A DNA stretch of 64,000 nucleotides from Candidatus Faecousia faecigallinarum (lineage in GTDB: Bacteria > Bacillota > Clostridia > Oscillospirales > Oscillospiraceae). Under the pieces are notes generated by a model that saw only the letters and a list, made by a program, of their open reading frames with translations, was not told the DNA's origin and searched no databases. A program made the position numbers and the translations under genes. The stretch lies in assembly GCA_018712145.1 (NCBI GenBank), contig DVHJ01000081.1:1-64000 (forward strand), given 5' to 3'. Below, piece by piece: positions 19,201 through 28,199 of this stretch (position 1 is its first letter; each line of letters opens with the position of its first letter).

Positions 19201-22200
19201 GGTCAAGTCGTTTAAGTTCTATCTGGACAACACCAAGCCGGTGATTGAAGACGTTCAGCTGTATGAAGAGAACGGCAATGTCTACCTTACTGGTTTGGCC
19301 TCCGACGATTTCTATCTCCGCCGCCTGCGGGTGATTGACAGCACCCAGGAATTCTGGTATCTAACCACCGGCGATGCGTTTGATGCCATCACGGAACCCG
19401 GCGCCGAATCCCGCTTTACCTTTGATGTCTCCGCCCTGGCCCAGGAGCTGGCTGCCGACGGGAAGAACCCCGGCCGGGTGGGCCTGCTGCTGGAGGACTC
19501 CGCCTACAATGAAACCCTGGTCTTTGTGGACATTGGCCCCCAGAGCATAACCCTGGAAAGCGTGTCTGTGGGCGTGGGGGAGAGCAAGCAAGTCCCGGTA
19601 TCCATCAAGCCTGAGCGCCTGACGGATTCTGCCCTCACCTGGGCGGTGGAGGATACCTCCGTTGCCACAGTGGACGGCCAAGGCGTGGTCACCGGCGTGT
19701 CCGACGGCACCACCATGGTCACCGCAACAGCGGTCTCCGGCCTGTCGGCCTATGCCGTGGTCACGGTGGGCAAGGGTGAACCGGTTTACCTCTCCTATGG
19801 CGAGGCGCCGGAACTGAACGACCGCTTCCAGACCGATGACGGCTTTAGCTGGAAGGTGATCGGCCCGGATACGGTGCAGCTGGTGGCCAAGCGGGCGAGC
19901 ACTTACGGCGCCAGCTACAGCGACATGTCCGGCGATATTGTCATTCCGTCCACGGTGGAATACAGCGGCAAGACCTTCCGGGTCACCTCCATTGGCGCAA
20001 ACGCGTTTTACATGAATATGGCCATCACTTCCGTTACCATTCCGGAGGGGGTGACCGACGTAGGCTACAGCGCTTTCTTCCTGTGCAATCAGTTGGCGAA
20101 AATCAGCCTGCCGGACAGCTTGGAATATGTGGATACCTATGCCTTTAACACCTTCATTGCCACGGAATTTGACAAAGTGCCTGCCGGTTTAGTGTGGATT
20201 GGCAACGAGTCTTTCTGCAAAGCCCAAATTACCGCCCTGGATCTGCCGGACAGCGTGGAGTACATCGGCGAAAAGGCCTTTATGGGCTCCACGGTGGAGA
20301 CTGCCTCCATTCCGGAGAGTGTGACCGAGTTTGGCGCCCACATCTTCTACAATTGTCCAAACCTGTCCTATGTGGAGCTGCCGTCCAACCTGAAGGAAAT
20401 CCCCGAGGGAATGTTCTGGAGCTGCACGTCCCTGAAGCGTATCTCCCTGCCCAACGGACTGGAGAAAATCGGCAATGCCGCCTTCTACGGCTCGGGCCTG
20501 GAACGGATCACCATTCCGGAAAGTGTCAAGGAAATTGATGCATGGGCCTTTGCCTGGCTTACCAACATGAAGACCATTGACATTCCGGACAATGTGGAGA
20601 CCATTGGCTTTAGCGCCTACATCTACTGCCAAGGGGTGGAAACGGTAAACATCGGCTCCGGCGTTACCACCATTGGCAAGGACGGCTTCCGCACCTGGAA
20701 CCTGACCCTGGGCGAAGAACCGGTGATGAATGTGAAGACCGAGGCCACGGCGGCTGCCCTGCGCCGCAGCGGCTACGGCCAGGAGATTCTGCTCAACGGC
20801 GTGCCCTACACCGGCTACAACGGCGTGAGCTTCAACGACGGCACCTTCTCCTACATGCCCACCTCGGACACCGAGGTGCAGGTGGTGGGCTTTAATTCCA
20901 CTGCGCCTGCTGGAGAGTATACCCTGCCTGCCGAAGTGTACTGCGAAGGCGACGACCGGACCTACACCGTCACCAGCGTCAACGAGCGGGTATTTTTCCA
21001 GAACCAGAACATCCACAAGCTGAACCTGCCGGACACCATTGAAGAGGTCGGGGAGCGGGCCTTTGACCAGATGTTCAACGTCACGGAATTCAACGTGCCC
21101 AAAAACCTGAAAACCGTGGGCTACCAAGGCATGGGCTACCTGGGCTGGGACGCCAAGTCCATCGGCCTGGAGGTCAATACCGACGCTGTGCTGGAAATTC
21201 CAGGAACCCTGGAAGTTTGGGAAGACTGCGGCTTTGCCGGTAACCTGCAAAAAACCGTGGTGGTTGGAGAAGGCGTGACGTATATCGGCGACTATGGCTT
21301 GAATGGCCTGACCAATGCCACCTCCATCACCTTGCCTTCTACCCTGAAAAAGATCGGTTTGGCCGCCCTCCAGGGATGCAGTTCTCTCACATCCATTGAC
21401 CTGCCGGATGGCTTGACCTTCATTGGCGACAGCGCCTTCAGCGGAGTTCCTCTGGAGTCGATTGACCTGCCGGATGGCCTGACTTACATTGGCCGCCAGG
21501 CCCTGGGCGCTTATGTCTACAACGCCGACTACACCGCCCAGTACTGGGTAGGTCCGGCATATGTGGAACTCAACGGCGCTCTGGAGCGGCTGGGTTACGA
21601 CGCCTTCCGTCCGGATGCAGAGATTGTGGCGGTGCTGAACAGCCAGCGGAACATGGTGGTGCAGTTCGGCGACATGGAAAAGCTTCCCACTGTGGTGTGG
21701 GACGGTAAGACCGACATTCCCTTTAACGACGGCTCCTATGTCCCTGCCGGCGAGGAACTGCATCTGACCCAAAATGTCACCATTGACGGCAAACTCACCG
21801 TGGACGGCAAAGTCTATGTGCCTTACAACGTGCACCTGGAAATCACGGATGATGCCCTGATTGTCAACCCCGAGAATATCATCTACGAAGGTTGCAAGCA
21901 TGAGAACACCACCACCATTACCCAGCCGGCCACCTGTACCGAAGATGGCCTGGTGACGGTCGTCTGCGACGACTGCGGCACTGTCCTGTCCGAAGAAGTC
22001 ATTCCCGCCAACTGCCCCTCTCAGGCCTTTACCGACTTGGATACCACCCGGTGGTATCACGAGTACACCGACTATGTGATTGGCAACGGTCTGATGAACG
22101 GGGTAGGGAATAACCGGTTTGCCCCCAACAACAATACCACCCGGGGCCAGCTGGTCACTGTCCTGTACCGCCTGGCCGGTTCCCCGGCGGTGGAAGAAGA

Positions 22201-22570
22201 GGCCACCTTTACCGACGTGGCCGGGGATATCTGGTACTCTACCGCCATTGCCTGGGCTGAGGACATGGGCATTGCCCAAGGTGTAACGGAAACCCGGTTT
22301 GCCCCGGGGAACACCGTGACCCGGGAGCAGGCCGCCACCTTCCTGTACCGGTTTGTCACCGGTTACCTGGCGGTTGAGCCGGTAGACGGGGCCGACCTGT
22401 CGGTGTACACCGATGCCGGAAACATCTCCGGCTATGCGGAAGAGGCCATTGCCTGGGCCACTGCCGAGGGCCTCTTCGAGGGCTTCCCGGATGGCAGGCT
22501 GCTGCCCCAGGGTACCCTGACCCGTGCCCAGATGGCCAAGCTGTTGGCCATCCTGGACCAGAAGTTCTGA
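16229..22570 (+). CDS. Large secreted S8 (subtilisin-like) serine peptidase with PA-like, Ig-like (Big_2), BspA-type LRR_5 and C-terminal SLH domains
   Basis: Signal peptide MKKRLLACLLILSLVLAGFVPTASA; catalytic motifs VAILDTGFDADH, SHGVHVAGTVAGN, GGTSMATPHVAG; repeated LRR_5 units (VTIPEGVTDVGYSAFFLCNQL...); C-terminal SLH-like repeats (FTDLDTTRWYHEYTDYVIGNGLMNGVGNNRFAPNNNTTRGQLVTVLYRLAG). Confidence 0.95.
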   Translation: MKKRLLACLLILSLVLAGFVPTASAAEDGIVAQWTEKDELSTTGQEVALQPEKGLLSDAGDEPLAVESAKFSDSDVVTVIVELEDEPLLDVSAGDITAFAASTRGQTMEQDIRRSQAEIKAQIQAISGVVSTQSVNGASDLEYTYTTVLNGFSMKMPYGDIPEARQIPGVKRIFVAEQYSLPTTFTEEEYTISMSSSTGMVGADKANTLGYDGTGTIVAILDTGFDADHEAFSVMPTEGKYSKSDIAALLDGSLACGVTNVDDVYINEKAPFGYDYGDGDTNAEAVGESHGVHVAGTVAGNNGEDFFGVAPNAQLMIMKIFSDNSGSVSDDIILAGLDDAVKLGADAINMSLGSPAGFTEYGDEDEEETDGYLTYYGVYTRAEAAGVSLMVAAGNETASTNYNPAGNNLTLAQYPDSGIVGSPSTLPAAMSVASVDNSGYFRNHFALGEETIAYNDAVDYDSQVQTNILETLEGQTVEYVPISGLGAEEDFAGLDLTGKVALVARGDLNFDVKAANAAAVGAIAIIIYNNTDEGLYYASLQTHTIPVITITKADAQTMLDAPEKSITFSASYYGKADNPNGYQISSFSSIGPAPDLSIKPEITAPGGEIYSSVIGGGYASMGGTSMATPHVAGEAAVLRQYLQETYPDLTAYQLGQLANSLLMSTAVPALDNATGTYFAVRRQGAGVANVYNAIVSQAYLSVEDCNRPKAEVGSNAAGNYSYTVTVHNLSDAPKTYSLDTAVLVETVVEENGLSYAASAQKRLSGSEVNVTYSNGSRITVPANGTSTFTVNVALTAAGRDYITENFPNGTYVEGFTFLNAEAEDGVNLSLPFLGFCGDWDSLTVFDGDPGEDQNMLGTALVDMDNSGYGYFLGVNTDTGEYNEAKLAYAPQRSNRQLSARVSLLRNVTSFAQTITDEAGNVVYTTGDLGMARKTYAALGMTGIQYTAILWTPGWNGRLMVDGENNVGDWAPDNQWYTFSIEATPVGVDEPQVKSFKFYLDNTKPVIEDVQLYEENGNVYLTGLASDDFYLRRLRVIDSTQEFWYLTTGDAFDAITEPGAESRFTFDVSALAQELAADGKNPGRVGLLLEDSAYNETLVFVDIGPQSITLESVSVGVGESKQVPVSIKPERLTDSALTWAVEDTSVATVDGQGVVTGVSDGTTMVTATAVSGLSAYAVVTVGKGEPVYLSYGEAPELNDRFQTDDGFSWKVIGPDTVQLVAKRASTYGASYSDMSGDIVIPSTVEYSGKTFRVTSIGANAFYMNMAITSVTIPEGVTDVGYSAFFLCNQLAKISLPDSLEYVDTYAFNTFIATEFDKVPAGLVWIGNESFCKAQITALDLPDSVEYIGEKAFMGSTVETASIPESVTEFGAHIFYNCPNLSYVELPSNLKEIPEGMFWSCTSLKRISLPNGLEKIGNAAFYGSGLERITIPESVKEIDAWAFAWLTNMKTIDIPDNVETIGFSAYIYCQGVETVNIGSGVTTIGKDGFRTWNLTLGEEPVMNVKTEATAAALRRSGYGQEILLNGVPYTGYNGVSFNDGTFSYMPTSDTEVQVVGFNSTAPAGEYTLPAEVYCEGDDRTYTVTSVNERVFFQNQNIHKLNLPDTIEEVGERAFDQMFNVTEFNVPKNLKTVGYQGMGYLGWDAKSIGLEVNTDAVLEIPGTLEVWEDCGFAGNLQKTVVVGEGVTYIGDYGLNGLTNATSITLPSTLKKIGLAALQGCSSLTSIDLPDGLTFIGDSAFSGVPLESIDLPDGLTYIGRQALGAYVYNADYTAQYWVGPAYVELNGALERLGYDAFRPDAEIVAVLNSQRNMVVQFGDMEKLPTVVWDGKTDIPFNDGSYVPAGEELHLTQNVTIDGKLTVDGKVYVPYNVHLEITDDALIVNPENIIYEGCKHENTTTITQPATCTEDGLVTVVCDDCGTVLSEEVIPANCPSQAFTDLDTTRWYHEYTDYVIGNGLMNGVGNNRFAPNNNTTRGQLVTVLYRLAGSPAVEEEATFTDVAGDIWYSTAIAWAEDMGIAQGVTETRFAPGNTVTREQAATFLYRFVTGYLAVEPVDGADLSVYTDAGNISGYAEEAIAWATAEGLFEGFPDGRLLPQGTLTRAQMAKLLAILDQKF

Positions 22571-22604
22571 TTTTTCTCTTCGTTTTCTCCTTTCTCCACG
22601 GGAG

Positions 22605-22632
22605 CGCCCCGCAGGCAATCGCCTGCGGGGCG
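22605..22632 (+). terminator. Strong GC hairpin after S8 gene (likely terminator)
   Basis: CGCCCCGCAGGC-AATC-GCCTGCGGGGCG, 12 bp perfect stem; weak T-tract. Confidence 0.6.
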
Positions 22633-22747
22633 TTCAAATGCGCAGAAAGATGGAAGCGGGGTAATGGGCTGCCGTGGGCAGATGTGCTTAAGCACATCAA
22701 GTTTGACCAAAAGCACCTGTTTATACAAATTCGCACACTTTACGGAT

Positions 22748-22812
22748 TGATATGCTCCCCATCGTGTAGCCTCGAATTTTTTGCGAGTGTCTACTCCATG
22801 GGGAGCATATCA
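22748..22812. repeat. Family-B palindromic element, copy 1 (65 bp)
   Basis: TGATATGCTCCCCATCGTGTAGCCTCGAATTTTTTGCGAGTGTCTACTCCATGGGGAGCATATCA; 15 bp perfect terminal inverted arms. Confidence 0.92.
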
Positions 22813-22880
22813 GATTTTGCCACAAGTCCGTGATTTTTGCAGAATGCTGTAACGCTTTTGTCCGTAAGATTTGCCGGTCA

Positions 22881-23294
22881 CTATACGGTGCCGTCAACGG
22901 TGATGAGAATACCCAGTGTGCCTTCCCCTTGGGCAATGCTTAAGGTCACATTTTCCTTTTGCAGCATGGTGCCGATAGATACAGAATTTCCGTCAGAAAT
23001 TGCCTGCACATAACCTTGACTGGTTAATGTATTGAGATAGGCGGATGTTTCCGCCAAAGAGATATCCTTCAAGAAAATGCCATAGTGCCCGCTGTCCGAG
23101 CAATCCAGCACATAATCTACCGTCCCGCTTTCCGGCTGGGGAATTTGGGCGGTGAACCCATTTTCTGGCCACTGGGTCACCGGTTCCGGCGTGGCAGTGA
23201 CGGTCCAATTTGCGGATTCCGCCATGGGAGCCGTAGCGCAGCCGGCAAGCCCAGCCAGCGCCAAGAGCAGCAAAGCACAGAAGAATTTTCGCAT
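22881..23294 (-). CDS. Small putative lipoprotein of unknown function
   Basis: MRKFFCALLLLALAGLAGCATAPMAES: signal peptide with LAGC lipobox. Confidence 0.75.
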   Translation of the reverse strand: MRKFFCALLLLALAGLAGCATAPMAESANWTVTATPEPVTQWPENGFTAQIPQPESGTVDYVLDCSDSGHYGIFLKDISLAETSAYLNTLTSQGYVQAISDGNSVSIGTMLQKENVTLSIAQGEGTLGILITVDGTV

Positions 23295-23345
23295 GATAAA
23301 ATCCTTCAACAATTTTGACACCATATATTCGATGCATTTAAAACG

Positions 23346-24005
23346 TTATTTAGGATTTCTACTGAAATTATATAAAAAATATCTAAATACATAAATATAT
23401 CTCAAAACACAAAATCTCTTAGAACGCGATAAAAATACAAAAAATAAAACCAAAGACAAAGCAGACCACAAAATATAAATAGTGCTTTTTTCTGAAATTG
23501 CCACAAACAATATGTAAAAAAACAAAAATAAAAAGTATATTGACAAACTTCTGCTCATTGCAGCAATAGATTGGTCTTTATCAATTTTTGCTGTATTCCC
23601 AGTAGATATTAGATAAAATTTACAATAGTTGTAAAGGATTTCTATATTCGCTTCCTCTTCTAAACATAACTCGGCTCGGACAATCTGATGAACAGCCTCT
23701 TTCTCTTCTTTTGTCAACAATTGATGGGATGATTTTTTTGATGTATCAAGTGCATTTAATAAAATCCGATTCTTTTTGTTAATAAATTTCCGGTAGAAGA
23801 GAGAACCAATTTCTTGAAAAAGCAAGCCAATAAAATAGCTAATTACAAAAAATGAAATGGCATTGTCTGTACTTAATAAGGACGAAAAACGTGAGCCAAA
23901 AAGAAGTTGATCAACTGCAAGCGAAAAAGTGCAGATACAAATTCCTGATAGCAAAACGGCAACAATATCATATATACCGAATTTTTCAAGAACATTATTT
24001 ATCAT
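23346..24005 (-). CDS. Hypothetical multi-pass membrane protein in AT-rich segment
   Basis: 219 aa ORF with two N-terminal and two C-terminal hydrophobic segments and a cytoplasmic-like middle; strongly AT-rich relative to flanks. Confidence 0.7.
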   Translation of the reverse strand: MINNVLEKFGIYDIVAVLLSGICICTFSLAVDQLLFGSRFSSLLSTDNAISFFVISYFIGLLFQEIGSLFYRKFINKKNRILLNALDTSKKSSHQLLTKEEKEAVHQIVRAELCLEEEANIEILYNYCKFYLISTGNTAKIDKDQSIAAMSRSLSIYFLFLFFYILFVAISEKSTIYILWSALSLVLFFVFLSRSKRFCVLRYIYVFRYFLYNFSRNPK

Positions 24006-24140
24006 GTAATCACCAATTATATATATATTATTAATATCAAATTGTCAAAAAATAATTTTGGATTATGCCTAATATCTGATGCATCAATCCAGTATAAATA
24101 ATAAAAATACATCTATTGAGATTTACAACATGGTATTACT

Positions 24141-25073
24141 CTAGTCATGGAGGAGCACCTCCCGGGCCAGGTAAACCGGCCGGTGTTTGGATTGTTCAAA
24201 AATTTTCCCCACATACTCCCCGATCAGGCCCAGGCAGAACAGCTGCATGCCCCCCAGGAACAAAATCAGCACAATGATGGTGGCGTAGCCCGGCACGGCA
24301 ATGCCCCAGATCAGCTTTTGCAGCAGGACAACAATCAGATAAACAAGGGCGGCGGCGGCAGACAGCAGCCCCATGTAAGTGGCCAGCCGCAGGGGCGCGG
24401 TGGAGAAACCGATGATGCCGTCAATGGCATAGCGGAACAACTTCCGAAATGACCACTTGGTGGTTCCCGCCGCCCGGGGGCAAGCCACATAGGGGATAAA
24501 GCAGGTGGGGTAGCCCACCCAGGCAAAAATTCCCTTGGAAAACCGGTGGTATTCCGGCATGCGTAAAATGCTCTCCGCCACGCACCGGCGGAAAGTGCGG
24601 AAATCGCTGGCGTCTGCCCGGAGTTTTACCGAGGACATGCGGTTAATCAGACGGTAAAACCCTTCCTTGAAAAAGGTGAGCACTTTCCCGTCCCCCCGCT
24701 TGTCCTGATAGGCGGCCACCATGTCAAACTCCGGTTGATTGTCCAGAATTTCCACCATCTGCCGCACCAACTCCGGCCGCTGCTGCAAATCCGCGTCAAT
24801 TAAGCTGATGTATTCCCCCTTGGCGTGCTCCAGCCCGGCATACAGCCCGGATTCCTTGCCGAAATTCCGGGAGAAGCTCACCACGCTCACCGGGCAGGCC
24901 TGCTGGGCATACAGGCGCTTCAGCTCGCCCAAGGTGCCGTCCCGGCTGCCGTCATCCACAAATACGATTTCATAGGCATAGCCGCACCCGGCAAAAGCGT
25001 CCATCACCGCCTGCTGAAAGGCCGCTACGTTTTCCACTTCATTATAGCAGGGGACCACCAGGGAGAGCTTCAT
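24141..25073 (-). CDS. Glycosyltransferase family 2 (polyprenyl-phosphate hexose transferase, GtrB/DPM1-like)
   Basis: LSLVVPCYNEVENV, FVDDGSRDGT, SFSRNFGKESGLYAGLEHAKGEYISLIDADLQQRPE; C-terminal TM pair. Start at ATG 25073. Confidence 0.93.
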   Translation of the reverse strand: MKLSLVVPCYNEVENVAAFQQAVMDAFAGCGYAYEIVFVDDGSRDGTLGELKRLYAQQACPVSVVSFSRNFGKESGLYAGLEHAKGEYISLIDADLQQRPELVRQMVEILDNQPEFDMVAAYQDKRGDGKVLTFFKEGFYRLINRMSSVKLRADASDFRTFRRCVAESILRMPEYHRFSKGIFAWVGYPTCFIPYVACPRAAGTTKWSFRKLFRYAIDGIIGFSTAPLRLATYMGLLSAAAALVYLIVVLLQKLIWGIAVPGYATIIVLILFLGGMQLFCLGLIGEYVGKIFEQSKHRPVYLAREVLLHD

Positions 25074-25194
25074 GGGAAACACCACGCTTTCGTTAGATGG
25101 CCCCATTATATCCCCATTTGGGGGGAAAATCAAGGATAGCCCCTGGCGGGAAATAAAAATTTAACATTGACACCGGCGGGTTTTCCGCTATAAT

Positions 25195-25438
25195 AAAAGA
25201 GAAAACAGCAGGGATGAGGAGTTTCTCCCAAACAGCCAGGCAGAGAGGGCGCGGTTGGTGCAAGCGCCTGTGGATTTGGCGGGATTGTCGCCTCGGAGCT
25301 GCCGGGCTGAAGGGTGTAAGTAGGTCCGGCCGGGTTGCTCCCGTTACCGAGCCAAGAGCGCCCGGCTTGCCGGGAATTCAGGTGGTACCGCGGAACAGTA
25401 TTGTTGCGTCCTGAGGTGAACTCAGGGCGCAATTTTTT
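25195..25438 (+). ncRNA. T-box leader (valyl-tRNA responsive) with terminator
   Basis: T-box sequence AGGTGGTACCGCGG (25380-25393); terminator TTGCGTCCTGAG-GTGAA-CTCAGGGCGCAA-TTTTTT (25404-25438); candidate Val specifier GTC at 25287-25289 before CTCGGAGCTGC; upstream of valS. Confidence 0.92.
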
Positions 25439-25470
25439 GTCCGGAAAACAGAAATGGAGGAGAAAAAACA

Positions 25471-28110
25471 ATGGCCAAAGCATTGTCAAAGGTCTACGAG
25501 CCCAAAGAAGTGGAGGGCCGCATTTACGCCATGTGGGAACAGGGCGGCTATTTCCGGGCCAGGCCCGGCATCGGGAAAAAGCCCTTCACCATCGTCATGC
25601 CGCCCCCCAACGTCACCGGCCAGCTTCACATGGGCCACGCCATGGACGCTACGCTCCAGGACATTCTCATTCGCTTCAAGCGGATGCAGGGCTATGAAGC
25701 CCTGTGGGTGCCTGGGGTGGATCACGCCGGCATTGCTACCCAGATCAAGGTGGAGGAAGAACTGCGGAAGGAAGATCTCACCCGCTATGATCTGGGCCGG
25801 GAGAAATTCCTGGAGCGGGTGTGGGATTGGAAGCGGAAGTTTGGCAACCGCATTGTGGAGCAGCAGAAGAAGCTGGGGGCCTCTTGCGACTGGGACCGGG
25901 CCCGGTTTACTATGGACGAAGGCTGCTCCAAAGCCGTGCGGGAGGTGTTTGTCTCCCTGTACGAAAAAGGACTGATTTATAAAGGCAGCCGGATCATCAA
26001 CTGGTGCCCCCACTGCGTCACGGCCCTGTCGGATGCGGAGGTGGAGTATGTGGATAAGCCCGGCCACCTGTGGCACATCCGCTACCCCTTGGCAGACGGC
26101 TCCGGGGAAGTGGTGGTGGCCACCACCCGGCCGGAGACCATGCTGGGGGATACCGGCGTGTGCGTGAATCCGGAGGACAGCCGTTATGCCGGTTTGGTGG
26201 GCAAGAAGGTGATTCTCCCCCTGGTGAACCGGGAGATTCCGGTGGTAGCCGACGGCTATGCGGAGATGGAGTTCGGCACCGGCTGCGTAAAAATGACCCC
26301 GGCCCATGACCCCAACGACTTTGAAGTGGGCCTGCGCCACAACCTGGAGGTGATCCGGGTGCTGGACGACAACGGCAAAGTCAATGAAAACGGCGGCAAA
26401 TACCAGGGCCTGGACCGGTACGCCGCCCGGAAGGCCATTGTGGCCGACCTGGAGGCCCAGGGGTACCTGGTGAAGGTAGAGGATTACAATCACAATGTGG
26501 GCACCTGCTACCGCTGCCACAGCGATGTGGAGCCAATCATTTCCGCCCAGTGGTTTGTGAAAATGAAGCCCCTGGCCCAGGAGGCCATCCGGGTGGTGAA
26601 GGAGGGCCAGACCAAGTTCGTCCCGGACCGGTTCAGCAAAACCTACCTTAACTGGATGGAAAACGTGCGGGATTGGTGCATTTCCCGGCAGCTGTGGTGG
26701 GGCCACCAGATTCCCGCCTGGACCTGCCAGCACTGCGGCCACATCACTGTCTCCCGCCAGGACCCAACGGCCTGCGAACAGTGCGGCAGCCCGGATATCC
26801 AGCGGGACCCGGACGTGCTGGATACCTGGTTTTCCTCCGCCCTGTGGCCATTTGAGACCTTGGGCTGGCCGGACAAGACCCCGGAGCTGGACTACTTCTA
26901 TCCCACGGACGTGCTGGTCACCGGCTACGACATCATCTTCTTCTGGGTGGCCCGGATGATCTTCTCCGGCTGCGCCCACACCGGACAGCCCCCCTTCCAC
27001 ACGGTGCTGATCCACGGCCTGGTGCGGGACGACAAGGGCAGGAAAATGTCCAAGTCCCTGGGCAACGGCATCGATCCCCTGGACATGATCGACCGGTACG
27101 GCTGCGACGCCCTGCGGATGAACATGATCACCGGAAACTCCCCCGGCAACGACATGCGCTTTTACGTGGACCGCTGCGAGGCCATGCGGAACTTTGCCAA
27201 TAAGCTCTGGAACGCCAGCCGTTATGTGCTGATGAACGTGCCGGAGGGGATGCAGCCCGGCCTGCCGGATACGTTGGAAATTGCGGACAAGTGGATTCTG
27301 TCCAAGCTGAACACCCTGATTGCCCAGGTGACGGACAATCTGGAGCGGTATGAACTGGGCATTGCCGTGCAGAAGGTGTACGACTTCTTCTGGGACGACT
27401 ACTGCGACTGGTATATTGAGCTGACCAAGGCCCGGCTGTATGGCGAAGAGGCCCAGAGTAAGCAGACGGCGATTCAGGTGCTGGTGTATGTGCTGGACCA
27501 GACCCTGCGGCTATTGCATCCCTTTATCCCCTTTATCACCGAGGAAATCTGGCAGTCCATCCCCCATCAGGGGCAGGCGCTGATTGTGGCCCCTTGGCCG
27601 AAAACCGACGCCGCCCTGGCTTTCCCCCAGGAGGAGACCCAGATGGAGGCGGTGACTCAGGCCATCCGGGCCGTTCGGGCCCGCCGGGCGGAGATGAACG
27701 TTCCCCCGTCCAAGAAGGCTACCCTCTATGTAGTTACGGAAAAAACGGCTGTCTTTACCCAGGGCATTCCGTTTATCCAGCGCCTGGCCTATGCCGGGGA
27801 AGTGGTGGTTTCCTCCGCCGACCCTGACGGTGCCGGGGATATGGTCAGCGCCGTCACCGCTGACGCCCGGCTGTATATTCCCCTGGATCAGCTGGTGGAT
27901 GTGGCAGGGGAACTGACCCGGGTCAATCGGGAGCTGGAAAAGGCGGAAAAGAATCTGGCCGCCACGGAAGGAAAGCTGGCCAACGAGAAATTTACCGCCC
28001 GGGCGCCGGAGGCGGTGGTCAACGCCGAGCGGGAGAAGGCGGAAAAATTCCGGGCGCTCATTGCCCAGCTAACCGATAGCAAGCAAAAGCTGGAAAAGCT
28101 GCAGCAATAA
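25471..28110 (+). CDS. valS: Valyl-tRNA synthetase
   Basis: PPNVTGQLHMGHAMDATLQD (HIGH) and KMSKSLGNGIDP (KMSKS); C-terminal coiled coil. Confidence 0.98.
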   Translation: MAKALSKVYEPKEVEGRIYAMWEQGGYFRARPGIGKKPFTIVMPPPNVTGQLHMGHAMDATLQDILIRFKRMQGYEALWVPGVDHAGIATQIKVEEELRKEDLTRYDLGREKFLERVWDWKRKFGNRIVEQQKKLGASCDWDRARFTMDEGCSKAVREVFVSLYEKGLIYKGSRIINWCPHCVTALSDAEVEYVDKPGHLWHIRYPLADGSGEVVVATTRPETMLGDTGVCVNPEDSRYAGLVGKKVILPLVNREIPVVADGYAEMEFGTGCVKMTPAHDPNDFEVGLRHNLEVIRVLDDNGKVNENGGKYQGLDRYAARKAIVADLEAQGYLVKVEDYNHNVGTCYRCHSDVEPIISAQWFVKMKPLAQEAIRVVKEGQTKFVPDRFSKTYLNWMENVRDWCISRQLWWGHQIPAWTCQHCGHITVSRQDPTACEQCGSPDIQRDPDVLDTWFSSALWPFETLGWPDKTPELDYFYPTDVLVTGYDIIFFWVARMIFSGCAHTGQPPFHTVLIHGLVRDDKGRKMSKSLGNGIDPLDMIDRYGCDALRMNMITGNSPGNDMRFYVDRCEAMRNFANKLWNASRYVLMNVPEGMQPGLPDTLEIADKWILSKLNTLIAQVTDNLERYELGIAVQKVYDFFWDDYCDWYIELTKARLYGEEAQSKQTAIQVLVYVLDQTLRLLHPFIPFITEEIWQSIPHQGQALIVAPWPKTDAALAFPQEETQMEAVTQAIRAVRARRAEMNVPPSKKATLYVVTEKTAVFTQGIPFIQRLAYAGEVVVSSADPDGAGDMVSAVTADARLYIPLDQLVDVAGELTRVNRELEKAEKNLAATEGKLANEKFTARAPEAVVNAEREKAEKFRALIAQLTDSKQKLEKLQQ

Positions 28111-28124
28111 TCAGAATCGGCAAG

Positions 28125-28164
28125 GCGGGTCTGTTGCAAAATTGACATTTTGCAACAGACCCGC
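28125..28164. repeat. Family-A hairpin element (perfect 18 bp stem, TGAC loop)
   Basis: GCGGGTCTGTTGCAAAAT-TGAC-ATTTTGCAACAGACCCGC between convergent valS and MBL genes; covaries with 12350-12387. Confidence 0.9.
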
Positions 28165-28199
28165 TGTTTTGGCGTTTTCTGTGGGCATAAACTGGCTGC

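Noticed and set aside
20189-22618. Long antisense ORF (809 aa) opposite the S8/LRR gene, and similar long antisense ORFs at 10830-12332, 25486-27015, 38329-40854, 44038-46359 and 50615-52300
   Set aside because: Each lies opposite a confidently identified gene; low-complexity Gly/His/Ala/Pro/Arg-rich translations are typical of GC-rich complementary frames.
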